In this document: piece by piece, positions 10,321-22,279 of the stretch
Layout of the letters: every line of letters begins with the position of its first letter
Position numbering within the stretch: the first letter of the stretch is position 1
DNA from: Symbiodinium natans
Lineage: Eukaryota > Sar > Dinophyceae > Suessiales > Symbiodiniaceae
Assembly (NCBI GenBank): GCA_905221605.1
Contig: CAJNDS010002716.1
Coordinates: forward strand, 188,001-252,000
Reading direction: 5' to 3'
DNA: 64,000 nt
Translations under genes and position numbers: made by a program
The notes under the pieces: generated by a model
What the model was told of the DNA's origin: nothing
The model's database searches: none
What the model saw: the letters and a program-made list of their open reading frames with translations, nothing else

Positions 10321-10841
10321 CGGGCTTACCCCCAAACCCACTGAAGCCGCATGGAGCCGCATGGAGCCGAATGGATCCGCGTGAAGGCGTACGGAACTTA
10401 CACTTCCCACCTCGCGCGTGCCAGCAGGTCCCTTCCGATTAGCTTTGTGAGGTCGACGTTAGAGGCATGGGCTATTGCAGCGGAATGCGTTCAGGGATCT
10501 CTTTTCAGGTGTTAGCTTTCACTGCCCATGGCCGAAGGCACGAAGTGTAGGGCATGATTCTAGCATGGCTTTTGCTTTCAAGCTCGCAACACGTCGTGCA
10601 AGTGTAGCTGAAACATGGCAGCAGGCATCTTTTGGCTTTATCCGCAAGGGCTCAGAGCACTGAATCTCTCGATCTTCTGAATATGAACCTTCCCTATGAT
10701 TGCAAGATATTTGCAGAATCCACGCCGCCCATTTTGTCTCGGGCTTGCGTGTTAGCCAGGTCGTATCTGATTTTTGACGCTGCTCGCCGTCCAGCTGGAC
10801 CCCGAGATCGGGGCAACGCTTCCCGGCAGGCCGGACGTGTC

Positions 10842-11625
10842 ACGGTGGGAACACTGCTAGCCGAGCATGGGATGTCAGAAGCCGAGTAGCGTGGTGCCGC
10901 TTTGATTTGCATCGGTGGGAACACTGCTAGCCGAGCATAGGATGTCAGAAGCCGTGTAGCGGGGGTACCGCTTTGACTTGCATCGGTGGGATCACTGCTA
11001 GCCGAGCATGGGATGTCAGAAGCCGAGTAGCGTGGTGCCGTTTTGACTTGCGTCGGTGGGAACACTGCTAGCCGAGCATGGGATGTCAGAAGCGAGTAGC
11101 GTGGTGCCGCTTTGACTTGCGTGCTTTGACTTACGTCGATGGGAACATTGCTATCCGAGCATGGGATGTCAGAAGCCGAGTAGCGTGGCGCCGCTTTGAT
11201 TTGTATCGGTGGGATCACTGCTAGCCGAGCATGGGATGTCAGAAGCGAGTAGCGTGGTGCCGCTTTGACTTGCATCGGTGGGAATATTGCTAGCCGAGCA
11301 TGGGATATCAGAAGTCGAGTAGTATGGTGCCGCTTTGATTTGCATCGGTGGGATCACTGCTAGCCGAGCATGGGATATCAGAAGCCGAGTAGCGTGGTGC
11401 CGCTTTGACTTGCATCGGTGGGAATACTGCTAGCCGAGCATGGGATGGCAGAAGTCGAGTAGCGTGGTGCCACTTTGACTTGCATTGGTGGGAATACTGC
11501 TAGCCGAGCAGGGGATGTCAGAAGCCGCGTAGTATAGTGCCGCTTTGACTTGCATCGGTGGGAATATTGCTAGCCGAGCATGGAATATTAGAAGCCAGAA
11601 AGTGTGGTACCGCTTTGTCTTGCAT
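10842..11625. repeat. ~70-bp minisatellite, 11 copies
   Basis: Units begin with CGGTGGGAACACTGCTAGCC and end with TAGCGTGGTGCCGCTTTGA. Starts lie near 10,843, 10,914, 10,985, 11,055, 11,138, 11,207, 11,277, 11,348, 11,418, 11,487 and 11,558. One unit near 11,110 carries a short internal duplication. The minus strand reads through it in a 193-codon repetitive frame that I regard as spurious. Confidence 0.95.
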
Positions 11626-11799
11626 TTTATAACCTAGATTTTTTGCTTAATAGTTGGCAACGATATGAGATTCTGATGTGTTTCATGCATGTAGCGCTCA
11701 AGCTTTCTTATTTGGCCAGCTCGGTCGATTTGTGCTGCGGGCAACAGAAATGGAGGTGGTTTCGAGCATCTGTTTGGTCAAGTATATATACAAATAAAT

Positions 11800-13118
11800 A
11801 TATACAAAGGACATGACCGGACCAATACGGATGTAACCGATGCTGCCGACGAAATCAAAGCTCATATCGATGCAAGATGGGTCGGCCCCGATGAGGCAAT
11901 ATGGCGTTTGCTCGAATTTCCGCTTCACGGCAATTCGTACTCTACGCAATGCTTGGCCACACATCTACCTGGCGAGAAGCAGATCCTCTTCGAGGAGGGC
12001 GAAGAAGTGCAAGCGAATCGTGATGTCAGACGGCACCGTAGTACACTCACTGCGTGGTTTGAGATGAATAAGAACGTGCGCGAATCTGAGTCCGATGAGC
12101 TTGGCATACTTGCCACGCATTATCACGATATTCCTAACCAGTACGTCTGGGACCGCTCCGCGAAGGTATGGAAGACACGTAGTCGCGTTGCTGCCTGCAA
12201 GGTGATCGGGCGACTCGCGAATGTGGCCCCCAACAGAAGGTGAGCGATTCTACCTTTTCTTGCTTCTGCTCGCGCAGCCGGGAGCTTGCGGATTCGAAAA
12301 TTTTGCGAACCGTGGAGGGCGAGCTCTTGCCTACCTTTCAAGCTGTAGCGACAGCGCGTGGACTGTGCGACTCGGACGAACACTATCATGTTGCGTTGCG
12401 CGACGTGCTGGCTGTGGCCACGGCCGCACGAGCGAGACGCTTCCTAGCGATGATTCTGATTTGTTGCGAGGTAGCCGACCCCTTCTGCTTGTGGGATACA
12501 TTTGCGCCCGAACTCCGGGAAGACTTCCGTATCCGGTACCCCGACGTTGTAGCCGATTCGAATAGCTCGCCTTGCAGCATTTGCAAGAATGCTTGGCGAG
12601 GAGTGGGAAAATTACTGCCGATTATGGGTTTCCACTACCCTGAGCTTTTAACGCGGATGCTCACCGAACACGCGAGTTGCGCGCGGAACGAAATTATGAC
12701 CCTGCGCACGAAGAAAGCGAGGCCGCTCGCATGGCGGCGTGCATGCATGATTATCCCGAGCAATTGCACGCGTATCTGGAGCTAGTGCGTGCCTTCGACA
12801 ATCGCGAGGCTGCTATTTTCTTCGTGGATGGTCCTGGTGGCTCCAATAAATCGTTCCTGTTCGAAGCTTTCTTGCATTACGCTCGGGGTCGGGATGAGAT
12901 TGCCGCAGCTTGTGCTTGGTCCGGCTTGGCCGCCACATTGCTTCCAGGCGGTCGTACGTGTCACGCCCGTTTTGGCTTCCTTGTCCCGCTGCCGCGAGAA
13001 GATGTGCCTTGGTCGGTTACAGCGACCACGGGCTTTGCGTTTCAGCCGCCTTTGACGTCAGAGACACTCCAATCGAGCGCGCTCATAAATTGGCCTGGAC
13101 TACCTCCAAACGCCCAGT
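11800..13118 (+). pseudogene. Helitron/Pif1-type helicase relic
   Basis: Helitrons are rolling-circle transposons whose protein joins a Rep nuclease to a Pif1-like helicase. The frame opens with DEIKAHIDARWVGPDEAIWR and LEFPLHGNS (11,848-11,940), then HLPGEKQILFEEGEE, RHRSTLTAWFEMN, DIPNQYVWD and GRLANVAP. After a frameshift near 12,240 come LRTVEGELLPTFQAVATARG and DPFCLWDTFAPELRED. A further shift leads to FFVDGPGGSNKSFLFEA (about 12,820), the Walker A position, and ACAWSGLAATLLPGGRTCH. The stop is near 13,118. Walker A reads GGSNKS where GGTGKT is usual. The Rep endonuclease and C-terminal helicase motifs are absent, so this is a frameshifted internal fragment. Confidence 0.75.
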
Positions 13119-13535
13119 GATTGTATGTAGGATAGGCAGCCCTGGGCGTCATCGCGTGTCGTGCGAGCGATGCGTTTACGAATCGGCGGCCTTGGGCGCC
13201 ATACGGTTTACTTATTATATGCTCTATGGATATTAATTGATTTGTAATTTTCAATTAATGATGTCGTAGTGGTAGTCGCTTCAGCCTATCTCACCACTGG
13301 TGTCGCCAGTATTACGCAAAAGAGTCCGCCTTTCATGCTTGTTGCCAAGCGCCCGGTGATTGTGTGTAAGAGTAGGCAGCTTTGGGCGCCATCATGTATC
13401 ATACGAGCGACGCGTTTGCAGGTCGGTAGCCTTGGGCGTTGGCGCTATGATTATATTCTTTATAGATATTGATTGTCTTGTGACCTTCATACAATGATGT
13501 CGTAATGGTAGTCATTTCAGTCTGTCTCACTGCTG
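13109..13535. repeat. ~190-bp direct repeat, two copies
   Basis: Positions 13,109-13,310 and 13,350-13,535 share CGCCCAGTGATTGTATGTA, GCCTTGGGCGCCAT and AATGATGTCGTAGTGGTAG with scattered changes. The first copy begins right at the end of the Helitron-type frame, so the repeat may be the element's tail or a sequence it landed in. Confidence 0.75.
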
Positions 13536-13539
13536 CTTG

Positions 13540-15460
13540 TTGTTGTCTGGTGCGCGATGAGCTTGAGGTGCGGCTGCATGAACGATATTGAGCTTATACT
13601 CCCGTATTTTCTTCATTTTTTCTTGAACCCCCGTTGCTAGAAGCAGCGGGTCAACTCTAATATATAGTAAAAGCCTAGAGAAATGAAGACAATTAAAAAA
13701 TCCAAATATTTTCAAGATCTCTATATAAATATCTAAGAACCAATTTATTTCGAAAAGAATTTGAACGTATAATATAGTTTGAAAATAGACTATAATAATT
13801 TAAATTGTTTTTTCTAGAATCTTGCGTAATAATTCGAAATAAGATTAAATGAATTTGAATATACCCTTAATTTCAAATGCCTCAATATCTATTCCTTTAT
13901 ACGAATCTTCTCATATAATATCATTTGAGGCCACAATTTCTGAAAGTATTCCAAGCTCGCCTTTTCGATTGAAATTATGTATCCGAGAATCTTTTTATGA
14001 TTTTTTGATATTTGTTTTATCAAATCGAATAATGGGAGTTCCCCGTAGAATCTGCCGACCAATCATTGAGGTCGCACAATCAAATGCTGACAGGTATTTT
14101 TTTAAAGATGAAATATTTCGATGGTCGCAGCGTGGATCCAATAACCGACGCAACCTCGTGGAGACGCTATTTACCCAACAGCAGATGCAACCTCGTAGAT
14201 GCGAAGTGCTAAACCCAAGGGCTAAAACCTCATCGTGCTTCAAAACGCTTTTATGCAAGCATGGATTCTACCTTTTTCTTGCATTGCCTGTGGAATGCCA
14301 ACGCAATGAGCCAAATCCCCCAATTGGCTGCACTATGGGTCACGCGAGTCACCACAATACTCATGGTATCTAGTGGTCATTACATTGATTCGCACCTTCA
14401 CCCGTATGCAGTACATAACATTCTCTCATATTCACCCTGTGTCTTCTGTCCGTTGGCCGCCAAAAGAGTGCGGCCAACGAATTGCTGCTTTGCCAGCTGA
14501 GCAAGCGCTTGCTTCAGCCGCAAAAAGTGAGTTTGCGTTCGCAAACGAATCCTAGCTACGATGTGCTGCAGGCACTTTACATCTTGGGCAGCCAGGCAGG
14601 GCCAGGCAACCGCTAACGCCGAGTCATTGGAGATCGTCCGCATTTTTCAGCGGCTCCGATACTTGAGGTGACCTTGGCAACACGATTGCCACACACTCTC
14701 AAGCTTTCAAACAACGTCAAGAACATCACTGTTTTAGCATTTAGTTGAATATTCTGAAGTGCCCCTTTGAGGGAATAAGCTTGATTCCAAGCTGGACCTG
14801 CAAGTGCACAGGTACTCAATCTGCCACAAAACGCTTCAGAGCACCCGGACACATTCTCTTTGGCAAAGCGATCTCCTCGCCACTTTCCCTGAACTACCTC
14901 GGTTGGTCAACTACGCTGCTTGGCTGATTGATGGTCACAAGAAACCTCAAAACCAGCCAACAAGTCAAGTGAGCCAGGCAACCTGATCTTTCACATACTC
15001 TTCGCTTTTGAGCCTTGCATCTAGGCATCTAACGGGGACTCACGAGCAGGGCGTGGCAAAAAGAAGCTGCGCGCGGCACTTCGCAGCCAACTCTCTTGCC
15101 TGCTCGACTGCCTTCCGATAGTTCGATGCGCCACGCTGCGACGATGTGAGCATCAGTTGCAGCGTGCTGATTCACTTGATTCAACAGTTCACCTCCTGCT
15201 CTTCGGAATCTGTTTGCTCCAGGAACATGAAGAGGCGCTGGTAGTCAGAGAAGCCCAAGACATCGGAGCTCTGCCAGAAAGCTAGAGCTTGTGGATCATC
15301 CGTGCTTCCCGTGCTTCCCACATCTGCAGCTACTACCTCAGGTCACAGGAATCCATGGTTCGTGATTGCGTTCCTTTATGGTAGGGATCGAGGGATCGGT
15401 AGGGTCTACTTCAGCTCTGCGGGTGGATGTGCCGGTGCCGCCTCATGACTGCCGTCAAGC
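13540..15460. other. no recognisable gene; composition shift near 14,120
   Basis: Positions 13,640-14,100 are strongly AT-rich with one 174-codon plus-strand frame (13,849-14,373) of Ile/Ser-rich sequence that I do not recognise. From about 14,120 the sequence changes to the balanced composition of the remaining window. Between 14,400 and 15,460 only short frames occur, and nothing in them resembles a known domain. Confidence 0.4.
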
Positions 15461-15464
15461 TACA

Positions 15465-15535
15465 GTGATCTACAGTGATCTACAGTGATCTACACTGATC
15501 TACACTGATCTGCAGTGATCTGCTGCCTGACCAGC
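15465..15535. repeat. 11-bp tandem repeat CTACAGTGATC
   Basis: About seven units of CTACAGTGATC with C/A and T/G variants lie immediately downstream of the predicted stop of the SNF2 gene on the minus strand. Confidence 0.9.
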
Positions 15536-15537
15536 TT

Positions 15538-18500
15538 CTAGCATTTGGCAGCTGAGCACACCACTCGGAGCAGATCCTCGTGCTCCAAAGCTTCTGTCCC
15601 GATTTGCTCGGCGAGCAGGGACTGCGTGGAAGCAGACCTGGCGCGAAATCATCTGCATTCCTGTAGTTCCATGATCTCAAATACCATCACGCACCCGACT
15701 CCTTTTAACTCCACGACGAGATGCTGACTCGGTGGCTCGAAGAGCGACTTCAACCTCGAAGCTCCATGGTTTTCAAACCCTGCGTGCCCCTCCAACTCGA
15801 GTGAGGGAGTCTTTCTTGACTGCTGAGTGTGCGGCTGCTGATGGGTAAAGAACCGAACTTGCTGCTCATGCTCCATGAAGGTCTTGGACAAGCCTCCTTT
15901 GAATATTTGGAGTCTAAACATCTTGTCCTCTATTGCTCCAGAGCCGATGAGCCTGTAGACGACAACCTGCATTGCAGCATCCTAAATATCTGAACCTAGA
16001 AAACCACGACAAATGCCATCAAAAAACACAAAATAACCTAACAGATGCAACTAAACTCTGACTTTCTATAAGCTGACTTTTTCACAAAAAGAACTCTCGT
16101 TGGCAGCTTTTGGCACCTCTTTCTTCTGTCCAATTCGGTGGACACGATCGATGGCTTGGGCATCAGCAGAAGGGTTCCAGGCTGGATCCACCAAGATGAC
16201 CCGGTCGGCACCAGTAACGCAGAGACCCGTGCCACCCACTTGCATGCTTAGGCCTCGGATGGCAGCGTGCAGCGTTACCTGTTCTGATCCCTGGTTGACA
16301 ATTCAAAGGCAAGGCCCAAACACAGAGCGAAGTATCGAGAACCTTCTTGCTGGAACTTCTGCAGCTTCACATCGCGGTCCTACATGTTGCATGCAAGTGG
16401 ATATGTCTGAGACTCTTCGTACACCGGCGAATCTGCCATGTGCCTTGGGGTCGATGCTGCCGTCGATGCGCAGGAACTTGAGACCCAGGACTCTCAGCAC
16501 GCAGCCCTTCAGATCGCGGAAGCTCCAGGAACACGTCTGCCTTCACAGAACCCCGCAGTCCTGCCTGGATCAAGTCGAGCATCCGAACGCTCTGCGAAAA
16601 GATCAGGCAGCGATGGCCTCGTTTCGACTCGCAAGAAGAATTTGCACGTTGCTCCGGCAGATTCGACTTACAATCGCAGCTCTTGCCTCGTCGCTGCAGT
16701 TGGGGGAGCAGAACGGAGAGCACCCGAAGCTTTGTGGAGAGCAGGGCGGAACCCTGGGCCGAGTTCGGCCTCGCAGCTCACAAAGTCTAAGCATAGAGGG
16801 ACGCTCAGGGCCTCATGGTTCTTGGAGTGTCCTTAGGGTTGAAAATGCTTCTTCACAGCCTCTGGACGTAGCTGAGTCCCTGTCAGCAATGCACGAAGTC
16901 TCGGAAGAAGCTCGAAGCACTCAGGTGCCTCTGCCCGCTCTAGCTGCATGAATCTCGAAGATAGTACTCACAAGTCCACAGCCAAGTGAAGGCTCAGTTC
17001 CAAAGTGCAGACAAGACATGAGCCATTTCCTAACAACAGCGCATGGGGGGCTTGCAGGCTTGCTTTACCTGGTGGACCGTGCTTCGTCCGCTTGGGATTG
17101 GCAGTTCGAGGTCCACATCGGGCGGACTAGAACATGTTGCTTTTCCACCTGCAGAAGCGAGCGTGTTTGCCGTCCTGTCAAATCTGCGAAGTGTCCATGT
17201 GGCATTGGTCCAATTCGGCGTCCGGCAACCCACGAATGTGTGGACTGCGCTACTCCCACTAAAGACTGTATGGTCATGTCGCACTGCAGACTTGCAAAAT
17301 TTCTCGTAAACGAATTGCCGATATTGCCAGAGACATGGGCAGAAGATGCAGAAGCCACGCGATGCCTCTTGCGTGGCCGACTCGTCCTGGATTGCGAAGT
17401 CATGACCGTACCAGAACCCTAGACCATCCCACGCCTACACCGTCCTGAGTCGCTTCGTGCGGCGTCGGTCGCACAACTGGAGCATCTGGGCGACCGGATT
17501 GAAGGGTCTCAGCCTGCACCAGAGAACAGGAGAGGCGGCGTCAGCGGCGTCAGCCGTTCTGATGATTTCTGCACTTCTCTAGGCCCCATCTCTCGAGCCC
17601 TAGCTCTCGTCTAAGCTCATCTATCCCTTCGAAAAACTGCCTATAACTAACACTGCTGCTGGATCTTCTCCCGACACACAACAAAGCTGAAATACTCCGA
17701 CTGCATCCACTGTCAACGCTTGTGTAAGGACATCGTCACATGGTTCGAGCCCTCACACACTGCAACATTTCTTGAACATCTGCAAACTGTGGTTTGTCGG
17801 TTCTTGGGGATTTACTGGAAACCCAAACTGTTTTTTTGGCTTACTTTTGAATACATCGTCTGCCAAACACTGCTAGAGCACTGTGCAAGCACTGTGAGAT
17901 CCAGCCGCGGACCCGCCACTGGTTGTACTCGTCCTGCGGCCTTGTTTTGGTGCAATTGCAATTGTTAACAAAATCACAAGCTAAGTCAACACAAATTACA
18001 CCGAATTTCTTCGTTCATCTGCCCCATTGTACTCAGGTACCAACAAGCAAAGCAGAGGATGACCGCACCTTGTGCCCCAGCATGGCCGTTGCTCATGGGT
18101 TCACAGCAGTAGCCCACTGCAGGTAAGCAGCAGCTTCTTCAGCATTGCTATGGCTCTTAATGCCTCGCAACGCACGATGCAAAAAGCAGATGCACGATGC
18201 CAGAAATAGATTCCGTGGCAGGCAAAGACTTGCGTTGCCTCCATGCCGCATTTTGTTCCTCCCCTCGCCTTGCACCTTATGTTCGTGCTAAAGGGTCATC
18301 TATGATCATCCATGGTCATCCTCAGCAGTTGCTCATCTCCCTGGCGAGTAGCACTAGCTCGCTGGTGAGGAAAAGGTTGTAGAGCTCCAACTGCGCAGGG
18401 GTAAGGTTGAGCCACCTTAGCTGCCGTTAGCCCCCACTAATACCATCCCACATCAGCACAGCTCTTTTTTCTCAACCTATATTACCTATATACAGCTATA

Positions 18501-21494
18501 TACGGCCATTAGCTGCTAAGTCCTGGACAGCACCACATCCATCTTTGCCGGCAACTCACCTGGAGCGTCCAGGTTGCTCGCGGTGCTTGCCAGTGGGCTT
18601 GCGGTGCCGGCCTCGGAGGGTTTTGGATCCCAAGAAGCAGCAGAAGAAGCAGAGGAAGGAAGCAGCTTAAACTCGGACTCTCTGCTACTTTCTAAGTGTG
18701 GCGAATTAAGGCACTTGCAACCTCGGACTTCATGCGCCGCAGGAAATGCGGTGCCGTGAGCCGCTTCAGTTCCCTGGCCTCGCTTGTGGTAGTCAGAAAT
18801 CGCAAGTATATTCGTATACGCAAGGATTGCACCAGCGGTGCATCACTAGTGCATCGAGGCAAGCACCAGGTGATCTTTCAGTTCCACGGCAAAGCGGGAG
18901 GCGTTCCGCTTCGAGCCTCGCAGAAAGGTATGCCAGCACGGCAACGGGCTCCCGAAGCTCGTCGGCCTTTGGCAATTTGTTCCGAGAAATTCCTGCGCAA
19001 AGCTGGATGCCGACATATGCCGGCCCTAGCCCTAGCTGTGGACGATTGTGGACGTGTGGATGTGGCAAGATGCAGCCTCTCGAACGTGGCATGATTTCCC
19101 AGCAGAGCAGGCTGAGCCTAAGTGCGCTAAGTGCGCGCGCAGTGTGACCAACTTGATAAATCCACAATATTCCACAATGCAAGACTCAGAGCAGCGCGAA
19201 ATCCATCAATGCCCAAAGGTCACTGAGCTTGTTCTGCAACGGGGTCCTCATAGGCTCCCGTCAGAAACCTCCTTGAACACTGCTGAACACCAAACTCAAC
19301 TTCTCGAGAGCCCAGCCCTGTGAGCAAGATCCGTGATCGCGCACTGATCCGGCGCAGCACACGCCCTGATTGACTCGATGGATTCTTTATTTGATGCCCC
19401 TCGTCGACGATGAGGACATCCCATGGCCTCACCGAAACGTCGACCCCGATCATCTTTAGTGGGACCCACAGCGATGAATAAGCTTGGCAACTCTGGGATT
19501 CATGCTTGTTCTCAGCATCGACAGGCCTATGCGTGGTGGTCACTGGATAGCAAAAACACTGCCCAGTGTGAAAATCTCACTCAAGCTAGCAAAAACATCG
19601 TACTCGACATTGCTTGAACTAGCCTGCCATATTTGGCCCAAAACAACACGCTTCGGTTTGCCAAGTCTGGGACGGTGCAGCTTCCTCCTCCTCCTCCTCC
19701 TCCTCATCCTCACTCGGGCTGTCATCGTCACGACAAGCACGCCTGCAAGAAGATGGGGAAGTGCAGTGCTATGCGGAAGGCAGATTCTGATGAGCCGGTA
19801 CGCACCTTGTGTTTCTCTTGCGCTTGCGCGACTGTGATGCGCTGGCTTCTGTCAAGCCCGCAGTACCTGCAAAGTCGGCAGGACGGACTGCAAACCGGAA
19901 CACATGTCAGACCTGTACACGACTGACATCAAGTGAATCAAGTGAGAGTTCTGAGGTCATCACGAACCTGTTGAATGCAGGTGCGGGCCAGATCCTCAGC
20001 AAGACGGCCAGGGACTCAAAGTGCGAGAGGCGAGACGTCTTCGACACTGGGCAATTAAGCTGCTGGCGTAGGAAACAAGCAAGACACCACCATTCGAAAC
20101 CTTGGCAAGTGTAGTTTGTGTCATGCCTGCCTCGGCCTCTCCGCCTCTCCAAAGCACCGCACGTGGCCCTTCACAGCCGCGCGTCGCTCATGCGCTGCGC
20201 CGTGCAAGACGTGGACCGCCAGGCCTGTGTTCTGGGCCTGCAAATTTTCAACAAGATCCAACTCAAACAGAATCTCAACACAATTCCTACAATTTCTACT
20301 CGCCCGAGAAGCCGGCCCAAGTGTCCAGCTCTCTCCGCCACTGCTCCAAGAGAGTCACAGGGACCACCACCAGGAACCGCGATCCTGATCAAGGCACTAT
20401 AGCGGGAGCTCAAGAGCGCGCTGGCCGCTGGCCTTGGTTCGTGAACTTGAGGCAGGCCAGGAAGGCCGCGGTCTGCACGGTCTTGCCCAATCCCATTTCA
20501 TCGGCAAGAATTCCACCGAAGCCTCCGCGACGGAGCAGCGGTGTCGAGAGTAGCCGAGTGGCTGAGGGAGCCGAGGCCCGCGCCCTTGTGATAGAGATTC
20601 CACATCCAGACCACCCCTTGACGCTGATAGTGGTATAGCCGGTCGTAGACAGAACGAGGAAGCTTGATGTCAGATCCCGAGAAGGAAAGCGAGCAAACCT
20701 TATCATTGCCACACAATGCATTCGTTGCAAACGATTTCCCCATCAAAAAGCAGCTCACACGAAACATGCCATCCAGGGACTTCATCAGAGACCTCCCATT
20801 TGCAGGATGCTTCTGGTGGCAGGGTGCCGCTCCACTGTTCAGCCTCCATCAGAGAACTGGTCATCTGGTTGACAAAGCCATCAACACACTGAGCTGCGTG
20901 CGATGCCCCCATCTGCAGCAACGATCTGATGGTCATCTTGGTCATCAGGGCGATCGGCGACCTCCACGTGCGCTTTGCAAGGCACTGTCAGGCATGTGTT
21001 CCATATGAAGATCCAACCGCGAGCCATTGGCAGCAACCCGATTATTTGCCTCCTCTTCGTTCGGATCGTGCTCGGATACCTCTTCCTCAGCCTCTTTCAC
21101 CTCGGCGTCCAGCCCAGAGGATGTGGCCCCCGCCTGGGACCAAGCGAAAGCCGATGCTGCAGGGGTTCCAGAATACGAAAAACCCACACAATGACGCGTT
21201 TTGCCCCTTCTGGGACCGACCCCCCTTTACACCCCCCTGGGACCCCTCTGACAACCTGGGACCTGCCTGGGACCTGCCCGGGACCTTTCCCGGGCCTCTT
21301 TACCTCGGGTTGGGCCAGCCCGGGTGCCGAGGCGGCGCGCGCAAGCGTTTACAACTATTTGCCTCCTCTTGGTTCGGATCGTGCTCGGGTACCTCTTCCT
21401 CAGCCTCCTCCTGAAAAAGCAAAGACACAGGAGGCCAAGTGCACGGTTTCAACTTGGCGCACTCTTGAGGCACGGCAACCTCTTCAAACATCAA
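15538..21494 (-). CDS. SNF2-family DNA translocase, ERCC6/ERCC6L-like
   Basis: SNF2 proteins use ATP to move along DNA in repair and chromatin work, in the nucleus. Exons read in order down the minus strand: acidic [19 protein letters not shown] (about 21,410-21,355) and its duplicate (21,100-21,045). Then [18 protein letters not shown] (20,640-20,581), motif [16 protein letters not shown] (20,520-20,461), motif Ia [18 protein letters not shown] (about 20,368), and [15 protein letters not shown] with RILLTG (19,426-19,317). Next are [16 protein letters not shown] (19,250), [13 protein letters not shown] (18,990), [17 protein letters not shown] (18,775) and LPAKMDVVL (18,550). The second lobe has [18 protein letters not shown] (16,620), [17 protein letters not shown] (16,490), [18 protein letters not shown] and [12 protein letters not shown] (16,220-16,105). 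The tail has [20 protein letters not shown] (15,970), LFEPPSQHL and [17 protein letters not shown] before a stop at 15,538. The full helicase set is present, so it is probably functional. Start and some mid exons are unresolved. The tail most resembles ERCC6L. Confidence 0.85.
21041..21412. repeat. ~60-bp exon duplication around an inserted segment
   Basis: Positions 21,041-21,100 and 21,353-21,412 are near-identical, sharing ATTTGCCTCCTCTT and TTCGGATCGTGCTCGG. On the minus strand both encode an acidic E-E-x-E-E-E-V-x-E-H-D-P-N segment of the SNF2 protein. About 250 bp of other sequence lies between, including the dispersed element listed next. Confidence 0.85.
21180..21352 (+). repeat. dispersed CTGGGACC-rich element, copy 1
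   Basis: It consists of repeated CCTGGGACC words and ends in a conserved GTGCCGAGGCGGCGCGCGCA followed by AGCGTTTACAA. The same body and end recur at 33,838-34,102. This is a likely mobile or satellite-like dispersed repeat of unknown class. Confidence 0.65.
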
Positions 21495-22279
21495 ACTTAG
21501 CGGAGAGGAGCCAAAAATGCAGAAGCCATTTGTGACCCCAAACCCTGTAGAAAATGCAGCGTCTTAGGCAGAGCCCTTGCGTGTAAAGGTGTGCACCCTG
21601 TGGGAGGACAGCAAGTCATTGATGTTACGAGCACCCGGTTGGTCTCGACCCACCCTGTGTAAAGTCAGCCCAACCCCTGCGGAACACAGCACAGGAACAC
21701 AGATGAGGGAAGTCACTCCAGGCAGTGTACTGTCAGCCAACATCAGCCAAACCGCAGGGGCACAGGGTTCTTTGAGCGTTCGCGCCTTTTACAAAAATGC
21801 CACCGAAGCTGCACACAACGAGTTGAGAAGCCTTTAAAACAGCATTTGCAAGTGGGCTCATAATAGCGAAACTGCGAGGGCACATGAGGCTGGGAAGGTG
21901 GTTTCGGGATTGTGTTGCTTAGGGATGATGTAGCAAAAAGAAACTGACTGCTTGCGCTCCTCGACCGACGCTTCTAGAAAGAAAATCGCGTTGTGCAATT
22001 GGGCGCGCGCAAGCGGAATGCTTGCAAAGGTTTCATGCATCAGAAGCTTTGGAGTTAGAACACAATGATCTCAAAACGTCCCAAACCGTGTGCACAGCAC
22101 ACTGTAAGACCATAAAACTCAGGTCTGACGAAATATAAGGTATGTTGAGGATATGGGAAAGCAAGCCCAAACCCTGCGGCACGTGACGACTTCCCGGCTG
22201 GAGTACTACCCGTGAACCTGTTAGGCTGACATAAACCTACCACTAGTAATTGCTGAAGTTGACTCTTCGAGCTGGCATG

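Noticed and set aside
10694-11357. 193-codon minus-strand frame with repeating KAAPRYS and DIPCSAS peptide
   Set aside because: It is the 70-bp minisatellite read in a frame that happens to lack stops; unit-length changes break the phase.
12677-13120. Intact cellular Pif1 helicase gene
   Set aside because: Only the first helicase motifs are present, Walker A is altered, and the upstream part matches Helitron-type proteins with frameshifts.
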